From contig NC_081553.1 of assembly GCF_963082655.1 (NCBI RefSeq), positions 22,330,197-22,394,196 of the forward strand: a DNA stretch of 64,000 nt, in the 5' to 3' direction. This DNA comes from Stomoxys calcitrans (taxonomy: Eukaryota; Arthropoda; Insecta; Diptera; Muscidae). Below are positions 31,128-41,499 of the stretch, in pieces (position 1 is the first letter of the stretch; each line of letters begins with the position of its first letter). Under the pieces are notes generated by a model. That model searched no databases. It had not been told where the DNA came from and worked only from the letters and a program-made list of their open reading frames with translations. A program made the position numbers and the translations under genes.

Positions 31128-33199
31128 TTAACATAAATTACGATCCATAAAAAGGATTTTATTTTAATTTTCTGAGGGGCGTTTCTCCTTTTATCACGAA
31201 ACATATCCTTAATAGAAAAGCTTTAAAGGGCTCTAAAACACCACCAGCATGCACTTTGGGTATTAACACCGCCTTAAATATGTTGAAGATCTCGCTAGGA
31301 TACCAACGCCCAACATATAGCATCTTAGCACACGTTCTAGCCTAGGCACCATGTTGGTCTCCCTTGAATCATGGTTTCTAGAAAATTTCAATTAAATTAT
31401 CTTTGCGGCAACACTGATAGTTTGTTTTAGAGATAAGAAGCTTTAAACTAAATTCCCTCTCTCCCCAAAAAATGTTCTCCTTTTGTATTTTTTTTAAGAA
31501 AGAAATTTTTTTGTTAGACCCTTACAAAAACTGTTGCTCTCTGTTCAACTATCAAGTGACATGTTGTTAAAAAGTGTTCGTTTCATGAGAAACAAAAGAA
31601 CATGCCGCATGTATCCTTAAGTGCATATGTTTGTAAGCAAGTCAACTTATCAGCCAAGTGAACATAAAGGTGTCTTGTAGTCTGTCATCCTTCAAAAGGT
31701 ATGTGCAGTTAACGAGATAACAAAGTTTAAGGTCAAAAAAAGTCTGCAATTTTGTACTACGTTTAGAAGGAGAAGGATTGAGTGAGGAGGGAAGAAAAGA
31801 AAACATTTGAAATTAATTCCAAGAAATATTTAATTGGAGTCTTTTATGTTTTTTTCTTCTTAAAATGACGTTTTTCACTTGAATAGAATTTTGGATGACA
31901 ACTTCGTTTCTGCTTTACAAGGCGCAGCAACGAAGGCATTGCATTAAAAATAAATTTGTTTTCTTCGAATTCCAACGTAAGGATAAAAAGTGAATTGGAA
32001 TGTTGATGAATGATAAGCATTTGTATTAAGCCAAGCAATTGCGTGTATTTCGAATGCAATGAAAATCCAAAGTTTTTATGAATTTCCACGAAATATTGTA
32101 TTTTTCATTTCATTGGCTTTAAGAGCATGAAAATGGTGTTTGATTAAATTAAAAACACAGATTTTTTTGGAAATCTTTTAATCTTACCAATACTATAATG
32201 ATCACAATATGAAGTGGGTAAATGAAATGTCACCCCATACTATTTATTGGGTTGCCCAAAAAGTAATTGCGGATTTTTCATATAGTTGGCGTTGACAAAT
32301 TTTTTCACAGCTTGTAACTCTGTAATTGCATTCTTTCTTCTGTCAGTTATCAGCTGCTACTTTTAGCTTGCTTTAGAAAAAAAGTGTAAAAAAGTATATT
32401 TGATTAAAGTTCATTCTAAGTTTTATTAAAAATGCATTTACTTTCTTTTAAAAAATCCGCAATTACTTTTTGGGCAACCTAATATAATAATGGGTATAGC
32501 AACAAGTCAGAAGACTGAAACTCCTGCAAGTTTTCTTTAGGCTAAAAATTTGCTTAACCCTAATGTGCCCAAACACAATTTATCGCTTACCATCTGCTTC
32601 GACAACATCATTCATTCTTTCAACAGCCCAAAAATGAGAGAATTTGCTTCTTCGAATTCCATCCTAAGGACATAAAGTTGATTGGAATATTGATGAATGA
32701 CAAGAATATTTGAATAAGACCAAACAATTGTTTGTATTTGGAATGCAATGAAAATCTAGAGTTTATTTGTATTTCCACGAAAACTCGTTATTCATATTAC
32801 ATTTCAAATTACTTTAGCTTTTTTATATATTAGGAGCATTACTCATTCATTGGATTCTCTTCAACTGCACATCGATAATGTGAGTTCTAAGATTTTCATG
32901 GTTTTCTCGTATTTTACAACTCATGAGTTTTGCAAAAATTTTAAAATTTTTTTTTGACTATATTGTTTATGTGAGAAGGTTGCACTAAGAATATCTTTAA
33001 TGGAGATGATATTGGAAAACAACTAAAAGTGCGTTAACATTGGAAAACTAGTAAAAGCCTATTTACAAGCCCAATTGACCTACACTTAAAAGAAGCATTT
33101 GTGCAGAATTACCAGTGACTAGCTTTACTCTTTCGAATGTGAATGGTGTTTCGGCAGATGAAGATGAATAGACTTAGAATTTCAAGGCAACCAAGTGAA
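31128..33199. other. AT-rich unique sequence with a diverged direct repeat
   Basis: Apart from the MITE at 32247-32482, the stretch has no recognised gene. 31961-32093 and 32649-32783 are direct copies at about 80 percent identity (both contain GAATGCAATGAAAATC and TTTCCACGAAA). An 81-codon minus-strand frame at 31844-32089 lies partly in this repeat and is not supported as a gene. INE-1-like debris appears from 33060. Confidence 0.5.
32247..32482. mobile_element. mariner-derived MITE, 236 bp
   Basis: The ends TTGGGTTGCCCAAAAAGTAA and ATTACTTTTTGGGCAACCTAA are flanked by TA at 32245-32246 and 32483-32484. It keeps the 5' region through GCTTTAGAAAAAAAGTG and the 3' region from TATATTTGATTAAAGTTC. 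The transposase gene is removed at one junction, AAGTGTAAAAAAGTATATTT. Confidence 0.93.
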
Positions 33200-34237
33200 A
33201 ACAAGTAAAAGCGTGCTAAATTCAACAGGGGCGAATCTCATATACCCTCCACCATGGATCACATTTGTCAACGTTTTTGAATGACTTTTTCAATATATTG
33301 TAGAACTTACTTGTCATGGCTGTTAGCAGTCATAAAAAAAAAAACAAGTTCCAAAATTTCAGACAAATCGAGTAAAAATTGAGCCCTCCAGTAGTCCAGA
33401 GTGTCAAATTGGGAGATCGGTATATTTGGCAGCTAAAGGGTTGCCCAAAAAGTAATTGCGGATTTTTCATATAGTCGGCGTTGACAAATTTTTTCACAGC
33501 TTGTGACTCTGTAATTGCATTCTTTCTTCTGTCAGTTATCAGCTGTTACTTTAAGCTTGCTTTGGAAAGAAGTGTAAAAAAGTATATTTGATTAAAGTTC
33601 ATTCTAAGTTTTATTAAAAATGCATTTACTTTCTTTTAAAAAATCCGCAATTACTTTTTGGGCAACCCAATATATGAGGATATCAACCGATTTACACCAT
33701 ACTAGGCACAGTTGTTAAAAGTCATACCACAACAACATATGCAAAATTTCATCCAAATCGGATACGAATTACGCCCTCTAGAAGCTCAAGAAATCTAAAC
33801 GGGAGATCGGTTTACATGGTGGCTATATTAGGTTATGAACTTATTTAAACCATGCATAACACAGCTGTTCGAAACACCATATACAAAATTTTAGCCAAAT
33901 CGGATTAGAATTGAGTTCTCTAGAGGCTCAAGAAGCCAAGACCCAAGATCGCTTTGTATGGCAGCTATATCAAAACATGGACCGATATAGCCCATTTACA
34001 ATCTCAACCGACCTACACTAATAAGAAGTATTTGTGCAAAATTTCAAGCGGCTAGCTTTACTCATGCCAAAGTTAGCGTGTTTTCGACAGACAGACGGCC
34101 AGACATGGCCAGATCGACATAAAATGTCACCACAATCAAGAATATATATACCTTATAGGGGTTTCAGACGAATATTTCGAGTAGTTACAAACAGAATGAC
34201 GAAATTAGTATACCCCCATCCTGCGATGGAGGGTATA
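33200..34237 (-). mobile_element. INE-1-like element, subfamily B
   Basis: The tail is at 33200 (ACAAGTAAAAGCGTGCTAAA, hairpin degraded to TTCAACAGGGGCGAA). The head is at 34190-34237 (AATGACGAAATTAGTATACC, GATGGAGGGTATAA). The monomers carry CTCTAGAGGCTCAAGAAG. The mariner MITE 33436-33670 interrupts the first monomer. The next INE-1-like copy begins with no spacer. Confidence 0.85.
33436..33670. mobile_element. mariner-derived MITE, 235 bp, inside an INE-1-like element
   Basis: It starts AAGGGTTGCCCAAAAAGTAA and ends ATTACTTTTTGGGCAACCCAA, flanked by TA (33434-33435 and 33671-33672). The host reads GGCAGC-TA before and TA-TATGAGG after, the usual GGCAGCTATAT monomer motif. The internal junction AAGTGTAAAAAAGTATATTT is identical to the copy at 32247, so both come from one deletion founder. 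Confidence 0.93.
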
Positions 34238-36453
34238 ACAAGTAAAAACGGGTTAGGTTCAGCCGGGCCGAATCTTGCGTACGCACCGCCCATGGATTCC
34301 GCTAAAAATTTACCCCTATTAACTGAGTTCGTATTTGAATTATTTAAGTCCCATAACATCATATCGGGATATCGGTTCTTAGAAGGTCCTATATCACCAT
34401 TTTGACCGAATCGGATAAAACTTGACACTGATGTTGTAGGTCATAAGATAGGATTTTGGGCCAAATTTTAGCCATATCAGGTGAACATTTTGGTTTCTAA
34501 GGGCTGAAGAAGTCAAATCCGGGAATCGGTTTTTAATATATGAGGACTACATCAGTTTATAGACCGAATCATACATGACAAGGATTTTGGAAGTCATAAC
34601 ACATGTCTTAGTTCCAAATTTCAGCTAAATCGGAGGCTATTAAGGGTTCAAGAATTCAAATCCGGGAATTGGTTTATGTGGGGGCTACATTTGTTTATAG
34701 ACCGATTCAGATCGTAGTTGGCGTGGATGTTGGAAGTCATAACACAAGTCTTTGTTCCAAATTTCAATCGGATGACAATTGAGGCTTCTAAGGGCTCAAG
34801 AAGTCAAATCGGGGGACCGGTTTATTTGGGGGGCTACAACCTAATCAGAACTGATATGACCCGTTTGCAATCCTCGATGACAAACACCAATAAGAAGTAT
34901 CTGCGCAAAATTCCAAATTGCAAAATATTCATCTTTCGTGATATCGGTCAATATGGCAGCTATATCCAAATCTGTACCCATCTTGGCCAAGTTGCAGAAA
35001 AATGTCGAGGAGTTTTTCCTAACTCACTGTCCCAAATTTCGGCTAAGTTCGACAATGCGCGATAAATGCGCATTTTGTGGCCCTAAAACCTTAAATCGAG
35101 AGATCGGTCTATATGGCAGCTATATGCAAAGCTTCATCGATCTAGACCAAATTGCAGAAATATGTTGAGGGGTTTAACTTAACTCACTGTCCCAAATTTT
35201 GGGGAAATCGGACTAAAAATGCACCTTATGGCCCCAAAGCCTTAAATCGAGAGATCGGTCTATATGGCAGCTATATCCAAATCTGAACCAATCTGTGCTA
35301 TATTGCAGAAGTATGTCGAAGGTTCTAACACAACTCACTGTTCCGAATTTCGATGACATCGGACGATAAAAGCGCCTTTTATGGGCCCTAAGACCTTAAA
35401 TCGAGAGATCCGTTTATATGGCAGCTATATCCAAATCTGAACCGATCTGTGCCATATTTCAGAAGTATGTAGAGGGACTTAACTTAACTCACTGTCCCAA
35501 ATTTCGGTGACATTGGACAATAAATGCACCTTTTATGGGCGCAAGACCTTAAATTGAGATATCGGTCTATATGGCAGCTATATCCTAATCTGGACCGATC
35601 TTGGCCAAATTTTAGATAGATGTCGAAGGGTCTAACTCAACTCACTGTCCCAAACGTCAGCAAAATCGGATAATAAATGTAACTTTTATGGGCCTAAAAC
35701 CCTAAATCGGCGGACCGGTCTATATTAGGGCTACATCAAGATATAGTCCGATATAGCCCATCTTCGAACTTTGACTCCTTAATGACAAAAAAGAATCTGT
35801 GCAAACTTTCAGCTCAATATCTCTATTTTTAAAGACTGTAGCGTGATTTCAACAGACGGAAGGACAGACGGAAGGACAGACGGACGAACAGACGGACGGA
35901 CCGTAGGACGAACAGACGGACGGACATGGCTAGATCGTCCTAGATTTTTACGCTGATCAAGAAATATCGGAAATGGATATCTCAATGTGTTGTAAACGGA
36001 ATGACAAAATTAACAAATTCCCATCCTTCGATGGTGGGTATAAATACATGGACCGATTTGGCCCATTCACAATTCCAACCGACCTACACCAATAAGAAGT
36101 ATTTGTGAACAATTTCAAATGCCTAGCTTTACTCCTTCGGAAGTTTGCATAGATGGAGGGATGGGCGGATAGACGGACGGATAGATAGACGGACGGACTG
36201 ACGGACGGACGGGCAGACGGACAGACGGATGGACGGACGGACAGACGGACGGGCGGGCGGACGGACAGACAGACTAACGGACAGACGGACGGACGGACAG
36301 GCGGATGGACGGACGGACAGATGGACAGACTGACAGATGGACGGACAGACAGACGGACATCGCTAGATCGACGTAAATTGGACAAATATTTCGAGGTGTT
36401 TCAAACAGAGTGATGAAATTAGTAGACTTCCATCCTATGGTGGAAGGTATAAA
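34237..36453 (-). mobile_element. cluster of INE-1-like copies (subfamilies C, A, B)
   Basis: It begins with a C-type tail (AACAAGTAAAAACGGG, imperfect hairpin TTCAGCCGGGCCGAA). C monomers (GGGCTCAAGAAGTCAAAT) run to about 34920. A long subfamily A part follows, with seven monomers and a complete head ending at 36043 (CCATCCTTCGATGGTGGGTA). B-type sequence resumes at 36044 (CATGGACCGATTTGGCCC) and ends with a head at 36453. The order C-A-B suggests insertion of the A part into an older copy. I could not fix the boundary at 34920 precisely. Confidence 0.75.
36170..36360. repeat. GGAC/GACA minisatellite
   Basis: About 190 bp of GACGGACGGACAGACGGAC-type sequence in place of the normal 20-60-bp GACGGACAGACGG tract of an INE-1-like head. 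On the minus strand it yields a Ser/Val/Arg/Pro repeat frame with no biological meaning. Confidence 0.9.
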
Positions 36454-36570
36454 AATCGATTTGCATTTGTTTTTTCTCTGTTCTTTATAGAAGCAAAAAC
36501 GGCTAAACTAATTTTCTTAAAATTTTTAGAGATGTAGACCGTATATCGATGCAAATAAGGATTTCCAGCA
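36454..36570 (+). mobile_element. Helitron-like 5' end fragment
   Basis: AAATCGATTTGCATTTG, TTCTTTATAGAAGCAAAAAC and GGCTAAACTAATTTTCTT match the start of the element at 43209. It stops after about 110 bp. Confidence 0.65.
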
Positions 36571-36599
36571 TTTTTCTGAATTTTATTTGTTTTGTTTCG

Positions 36600-36810
36600 A
36601 AAAAGTTTCCTAAAGCCCTTAAAAGTTTCCTAAAGCCCTTTATAACTAAATACAGATTTTATGAAATCAGAAGGTCAAGTTAATATACAAAGAATATGAA
36701 ATCACCAAAAATAGCTTGGAAAATATTTTTATACCCAAGATATCTGCAAAATTATAATGCCCAGGTTTTGGGTATATATGGGTAAATGCCCAATTTACCA
36801 CCCCCTCTAT
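36600..36810. mobile_element. arm of the fold-back family seen at 2788-3857
   Basis: GATTTTATGAAATCAGAAGG, TTTTTATACCCAAGATATCT and GGGTATATATGGGTAAATGC correspond in order to 3680-3850. Only the right arm is present. It ends at ACCACCCCCTCT, next to a SINE. Confidence 0.7.
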
Positions 36811-36829
36811 TGATGAGAAGTCCGAACGG

Positions 36830-36982
36830 CATGCCGCATAGCGATACCACTAGGTAAAGAAGTTTTAACATGGTAAGATACCTCATAAATTCAGTAAGGG
36901 GATAATCACCGCTGAAAATTTACCTGATGTTGGCACTGGGATTTGAACCCACGCGTTGGGCGTCATAAGCGGACATGCTGCT
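36830..36982 (-). mobile_element. tRNA-derived SINE (family 1), truncated
   Basis: On the minus strand the partial head GCATGTCCGCTTATGACGCC and B box GTGGGTTCAAATCCCAGTGC lead into a shortened body that ends near GCCGTTCGGACTTC. It is cut at both ends. The non-LTR element starts at its broken head. Confidence 0.75.
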
Positions 36983-36992
36983 TTAAAAATCT

Positions 36993-38370
36993 ATGACGAG
37001 CTTGAAACCATTTAAGTCACCCGGACCCGATGGAATATTTTCGGCATTACTACAGAAAGAGGCAGACTATCTGGCGCCTCGTCTGGCCAAAATTTTCACA
37101 GCGTGCATGGGACTTGCATATACTCCGGAAGCCTGGCAGGAGGCAAGGGTGGTATTTATACCCAAGCCCGGCAAGGCTAGTTATGCAACATCAAAAGCCT
37201 ACAGACCTATAAGCCTTACGTCCTTTCTACTCAAAACCATGGGACGTATTGTGGACACCAATATAGAGAGTAGGACATCCAGCGAACTGCTTACATACAA
37301 ACAGCATGCCTATGTCAGGGGAAGGTCTGTGAAAACTGCCCTGCACGAGGTTGTGCATAAAATAGAAGAATCCTTCGATGCCAAAATGTGCACACTGGCG
37401 GTATGCATTGACATCGAGGGGCTTATAGCAATATGCCGACCAACACTCTGATCCAATCCTTAGACCAGTACTCGGTGGACCCGGTCCTTAGAGACGGGAT
37501 AAACCATATGAAAAGGAACATGTTGATAAATTGTGTATCACATTGCATAAATATAAGGGAGAAAGTGGCATAGCGCACGCCACAGGGGCATTTTATCCCC
37601 ACTGCTATGGGTGACCACCAGAAATGACCTACTACGGATGCTGACTGAGGAGGGATTTGAATCCGTCTGCTACGCAGACGATGTTCTAATACGTATAAGA
37701 GGTAAGGATTCAAACGAGCTATGCAGAAGGTCCAAATGGGTCTTGCATATGGCATATGACTGGATTAGACCCAGAGGTCTCAATGTTAACCCAGAGAAGA
37801 CTGAAATATGCCTGTTCACGAGGAAGACCAAGGTGGGCCAATTTAACGCAGCACATTTCCTCAATAAGACGATTTCGATATCTGACAAGGTCAAATACTT
37901 AGGTGTGATCTTGGACAGCAAACTGCGTTGGAGGTGTCACATTCAGAATCGTACTGAGAAGGCTCACAGAAGTTGGGCACTATGTAGACGGGCCATAGGC
38001 TCAAAATGGGCCCTGAATCTGAGGAAAGTACACCGGCTCTATAGGAGCGTGATTAGACCAATATTTACTTACGCCTCAGTAGTTTGGTGGACTGCTATGA
38101 AGAAAAAGTGCAAAATAAGGACCATACAATAGGTTCAAAAAACATTTTGACTTGGCAAAGGAGGAGCGATGAGAACCACCCCCACTAGGGCACTGGAGAC
38201 TATTCTAGATATCCGACCCATTGACATACAGATTAAGTGCGAGGCAGCCACTGCGGCTATGAGACTTAAGGCGATAGGAGAATGGATTGAGGATGGGAGC
38301 AGCTCATATCATCACAGTATAATCGAGGCGATGGAAGGGAAGAGGTTTTCGATCGAATACCAGAGATGAA
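36993..38370 (+). pseudogene. reverse transcriptase of the non-LTR copy
   Basis: Reads element RNA into DNA at the nicked target. The first frame (to 37451) has LKPFKSPGPDGIFSALLQKE, EARVVFIPKPGKASYATSKA, YRPISLTSFLLKTMGRIVD, KQHAYVRGRSVKTALHEVVH and CTLAVCIDIEG with the motif A Asp. A frameshift then loses FxNV. The segment 37440-37610 holds INCVSHCINIREKVA, a stop, then RTPQG. The frame from 37611 has SVCYADDVLIRIRGKD with the catalytic YADD, LNVNPEKTEICLFTRKT and KVKYLGVILDSKLRW. A stop after KKKCKIRTIQ is followed by RTTPTRALETILDIRPIDIQ up to 38369. At least two frameshifts and two stops disable it, but every main RT motif is recognisable. Confidence 0.9.
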
Positions 38371-38859
38371 CCTTGAAGTCGAGTGCAAGGCACTGCTGCC
38401 ATCGGCACAGTCTTGCATTGGCGGAAGATCTGGATCTGATCTGGAAGATTATGTTACACGGATGTATCAAAGCTAGAGGACAGAGTGGGTCTGGGGGTTT
38501 ACATTGAGCACCGAGGGGCTGAGATTTGTTTTAGACTGCCTGACCTACGGTCCTGCAGTGAAAAAAACTTCGCCTGAATCGTGTCACCCGTCTCCAAAAC
38601 CTGGCGTTTTTGAAAAAAGGGAAAGGGGGAGGGTTCTCCCCAAATATTTTTAGAATATGGATTCAGTTGTTTTTCAGTTTATACCGAAAACATAGTCAAA
38701 CAAGCCATCTAGAAGATCATGCTAGAGGACAGAGTGGGTCTGGGGGTTTACATTGAGCACCGAGGGGCTGAGATTTGTTTTAGACTGCCTGACCATAATA
38801 TGGTCCTACAGGCGGAGATCCGGACGATCACGGAATGCATGAAGTAGTGTGGTGCTAAC

Positions 38860-39516
38860 GCGAGGACGTTGAGTGGGAATACCTTTACCGAAAGTAAAAG
38901 AGCAACCAGGGCAATAACAACCAGGACGGTAAGGTCACGAACAGTCTTGCAGTGTAAGAAGGAGGGTAACGCCTTCTCTGAGGATGACAAAATCCGCATC
39001 GTTTGGGTGCCGGGACAAAACGGAGTAAGGGGAAATAAAAGGACAGACGATTTGGCGGTGAGGCCCAGAGGACTGCCAATAAACTTGGTTAGGCCGAAGC
39101 CTTTCGGGTCGACGCAGTCCGAGTTAAGGGAGTGGGCGACGAATGCGAATACAACATTATGGAACAGCGAAACGGTCGGTAGGACGGACATCCTATGGGG
39201 GGATCCATATTTTGAGAAGACGAGACTACTACTGAAAGCAAACAAGAAGGAGGTCAGTATAGCTATTGGTATCATTACGGGACACATAGGACTACGAGCT
39301 CACTTATATAAAATCGGTGCGGCAAGTGATAGCATACGTAGGGCATGCGGGGAAGATGATGAGACGTTGGAGCATTTCCTTTATCATTGCCCGGCTTTCG
39401 CGTCTAACAGATACCGGCACTTAGGTGGACACACAATACCAGACATGAACCATCTTAGGGGAGGGGTATTAAAAACAATTAAGGATTTTGTAAGTAGCAC
39501 GGAATTCCTAACTTAA
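38860..39516 (+). pseudogene. RNase H and C-terminal domain of the non-LTR copy
   Basis: The frame reads SGNTFTESKRATRAITTRTV (second Asp block, with FTDS changed to FTES), KIRIVWVPGQNGVRGNKRTD (last block, with VPVHS of the 17284 copy changed to VPGQN), IITGHIGLRAHLYKIGAASD, ACGEDDETLEHFLYHCPAF and NRYRHLGGHTIPDMN. The Asp-to-Glu and His-to-Gln changes affect catalytic positions. The RNase H N-terminus (CYTDVSKLEDRVGLGVYIE) lies before it at about 38450-38540 in a disrupted copy. Confidence 0.85.
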
Positions 39517-39639
39517 AATTTTCTTTTTAACCTCTACTTAATAGTTTTTAGAGCGCTCAACAAGCCGATTACTGGCTTAGATGTATGTCCATAGTGGCAT
39601 GGGGCGGATTAGTATCTGCGCCCTCTTTTCAACCTAACC

Positions 39640-40188
39640 TATGACGCCTTGGGCCTATTCTTCGCAGATCATTCTCATGGACTACCATAAAAATATTTTG
39701 CATAATTGTTGTGAGATTCTGCTGGATGCTGGTATTGGTGATGACATTAATTAACACCACATAGGTTAATATATATTTAATATGTATTTAATGCAAGTAT
39801 TAAGTTCAAATTTACTTACACCAATTAAACAAATTAATAATTGCGTAAATCATGCCATACTCAATTATTTTTTTCTCAATACTAATTTGTTTGTTATCTT
39901 TAAAACATGACTCCATTCTAAATAAATCAGTTAATTATTCAATTTGTTAAAATAAATAAACATACGCTTATACACATACTTGATGTTAATATACATTACA
40001 AATAAATAAACAAACAAATAATGAATGAAAAACAAACTAAATTCAAAATGAGTTGGCTGCAATTAATGCAATGTAAATAACGAAGATGGTATGAAAACAT
40101 GGGGATAACTACAGAAGTTCAAGAATTTTATGTTATGGAAAGGGAAGGAGGGTTATATCGATAAAGGAGGTAAGTAGGGTAAGAGATA
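39640..40188. other. AT-rich sequence, nothing recognised
   Basis: Long runs of short A/T words (AAATAAATAAACAAACAAAT near 40000). No gene or element ends seen. Confidence 0.5.
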
Positions 40189-40290
40189 ACAAGTAAAAAG
40201 GAATTAAGGTCGGCCGGGCCGGTAAACCCCATTTCGCTACAATCTGGGGAAAATTGGATAACTTATGCAGATTTTCAGATCTTTTATCGG
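40189..40290 (-). mobile_element. INE-1-like tail fragment
   Basis: ACAAGTAAAAAGGAATTAAG is followed by GGTCGGCCGGGCCGG, the terminal hairpin, and about 50 bp of monomer. Truncated. Confidence 0.6.
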
Positions 40291-40299
40291 GAGATCGGA

Positions 40300-40645
40300 T
40301 TGCTCCGTGCGCCCAGGTTCGAATCCTGGCCGGGCTCTGCCGTATTTTTCATTTTTCAAGTTTTTGGCTGTTAGGCCGAGATCATTAAATTTTACAATTT
40401 TTGTTTGTTTCTCTTTCGAGACGAGCTCTATGATCGGAGATGCAAATGGAAAAGGAAAGCCAAAGATAGCAACACACACCTTTGGCTATCCTTTTCCATT
40501 TGCATCTCCGATCATTGAGCTCGTCTCGAAAGAGAAACAAACAAAAATTGTAAAATTTTATGATCTCGCCCTAACAGGCAAAAACTTGAAAAATGAAAAA
40601 TTCGGCAGAGCCCGGCCAGGATTCGAACCTGGGCAAACGGAGCAA
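40300..40645. mobile_element. two tRNA-derived SINEs (family 3) in tail-to-tail palindrome
   Basis: The 166-base arms 40300-40465 and 40480-40645 are mirror images with few mismatches, separated by 14 bases. The left copy carries CCCAGGTTCGAATCCTGGCC (B box) on the plus strand and the right copy has it on the minus strand. Tails with CATTTGCATCTCCGATCATT, CGTCTCGAAAGAGAAAC and CCAAAGATAGC meet at the centre. On the right, GCTAAGACAACGGAAATAGC extends the tRNA-like head to about 40675. A third partial copy is at 40967. Confidence 0.88.
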
Positions 40646-40966
40646 CAGCGTAAGCTATTTCCGTTGTCTTAGCGATCGAAGCCATCAATACAACTTCCAG
40701 CAGATGATCAAAATCATATGTGGTAAGGAAGAAGTGTAATTTACCACAGACAGAATGTCTGCCATTACACAAAAATACATGCATTGGAAAAACTACAGCT
40801 AATAGACAGGGTTGTCGAGCTTGGTTAATGTGGTAACTGTATCATAGATGCGTTTTCGCAATTATTACGATTGAAATACAACATACCAACGCACGACCCT
40901 TGAAGCCATCACACCTAATATGGTTGAAAAGTCTTCTAACCAAAGACGAAACGCGTCCCATAGTGG

Positions 40967-41107
40967 TTGGTGTGTGTTGCTATCTTTGGCTTTCCTTTTC
41001 CATTTGCATCTCCGATCATTGAGCTCGTCTCGAAAGTGAAACACACAAAAATTGCAAAATTTAATGATCTCGCCCTAACAGGCAAAAACTTGAAAAATGA
41101 AGAATTT
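40967..41107 (-). mobile_element. SINE family 3, 3' part
   Basis: GGTGTGTGTTGCTATCTTTG, CATTTGCATCTCCGATCATT and GGCAAAAACTTGAAAAATGA match the right arm of the palindrome. The tRNA-like head is missing. It joins a non-LTR fragment at about 41108. Confidence 0.85.
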
Positions 41108-41114
41108 TAATTTT

Positions 41115-41495
41115 TAGGAAATGCTCCAACGTCTCATCATCTTTCCCACATGCCCTACACATGCTATCACTTGCCGCACCGATTTTACATAAGTGAGCTC
41201 GTAGTCCTATGTGTCCCGTTATGACACCAAAATCTATACCGACCTCCTTCTTACTTTCTTTCAATAATAGCCTCGCCGTCTCACGATCCGGATCACCCCA
41301 TAAAATTTTCACCGTCCTACCGAGTGTTTCGCTTGTCGCCCACGCGATTAAACGGGACTGCGTTGACCCGAAAGGCTTCGGGTTAAGCAAGTTTATCATC
41401 GGCAGTCCTTTGGCCTTCACAGCATTTTCATTCCCCTTACTCCGTTATGGCCCGGCACCTTTAAACTTTAATCTCCTTCTTGCACTCCTTGGTGA
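41115..41495 (-). pseudogene. non-LTR retrotransposon fragment (end of RNase H and Cys/His tail)
   Basis: The minus-strand frame from 41420 reads KAKGLPMINLLNPKPFGSTQ, GRTVKILWGDPDRETARLLL, VITGHIGLRAHLCKIGAASD, then CRACGKDDETLEHFL. It belongs to the same family as 17284 and 36990 and keeps the Cys-x2-Cys pair that those copies have lost. It is cut at both ends and lacks the HCPAF motif. Confidence 0.85.
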
Positions 41496-41499
41496 CTGT

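Larger units (their letters stand above)
36990..39620 (+). mobile_element. non-LTR retrotransposon copy, RT to 3' end
   Basis: It carries the RT, post-RT, RNase H and Cys/His tail regions of the family found at 17284-18411. The 3' end is GGGGCGGATTAGTATCTGCG followed by CTTTTCAACCTAACC. The 5' endonuclease part is missing. An insertion-duplication at 38472-38810 breaks the RNase H start. Confidence 0.88.

Noticed and set aside
35957..36385. 142-codon Ser/Val/Arg/Pro repeat protein
   Set aside because: It is a direct translation of the GGAC/GACA minisatellite inside an INE-1-like head.
38748..39287. 179-codon minus-strand frame
   Set aside because: Antisense of the RNase H/C-terminal region. 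The plus strand carries the recognisable protein motifs.
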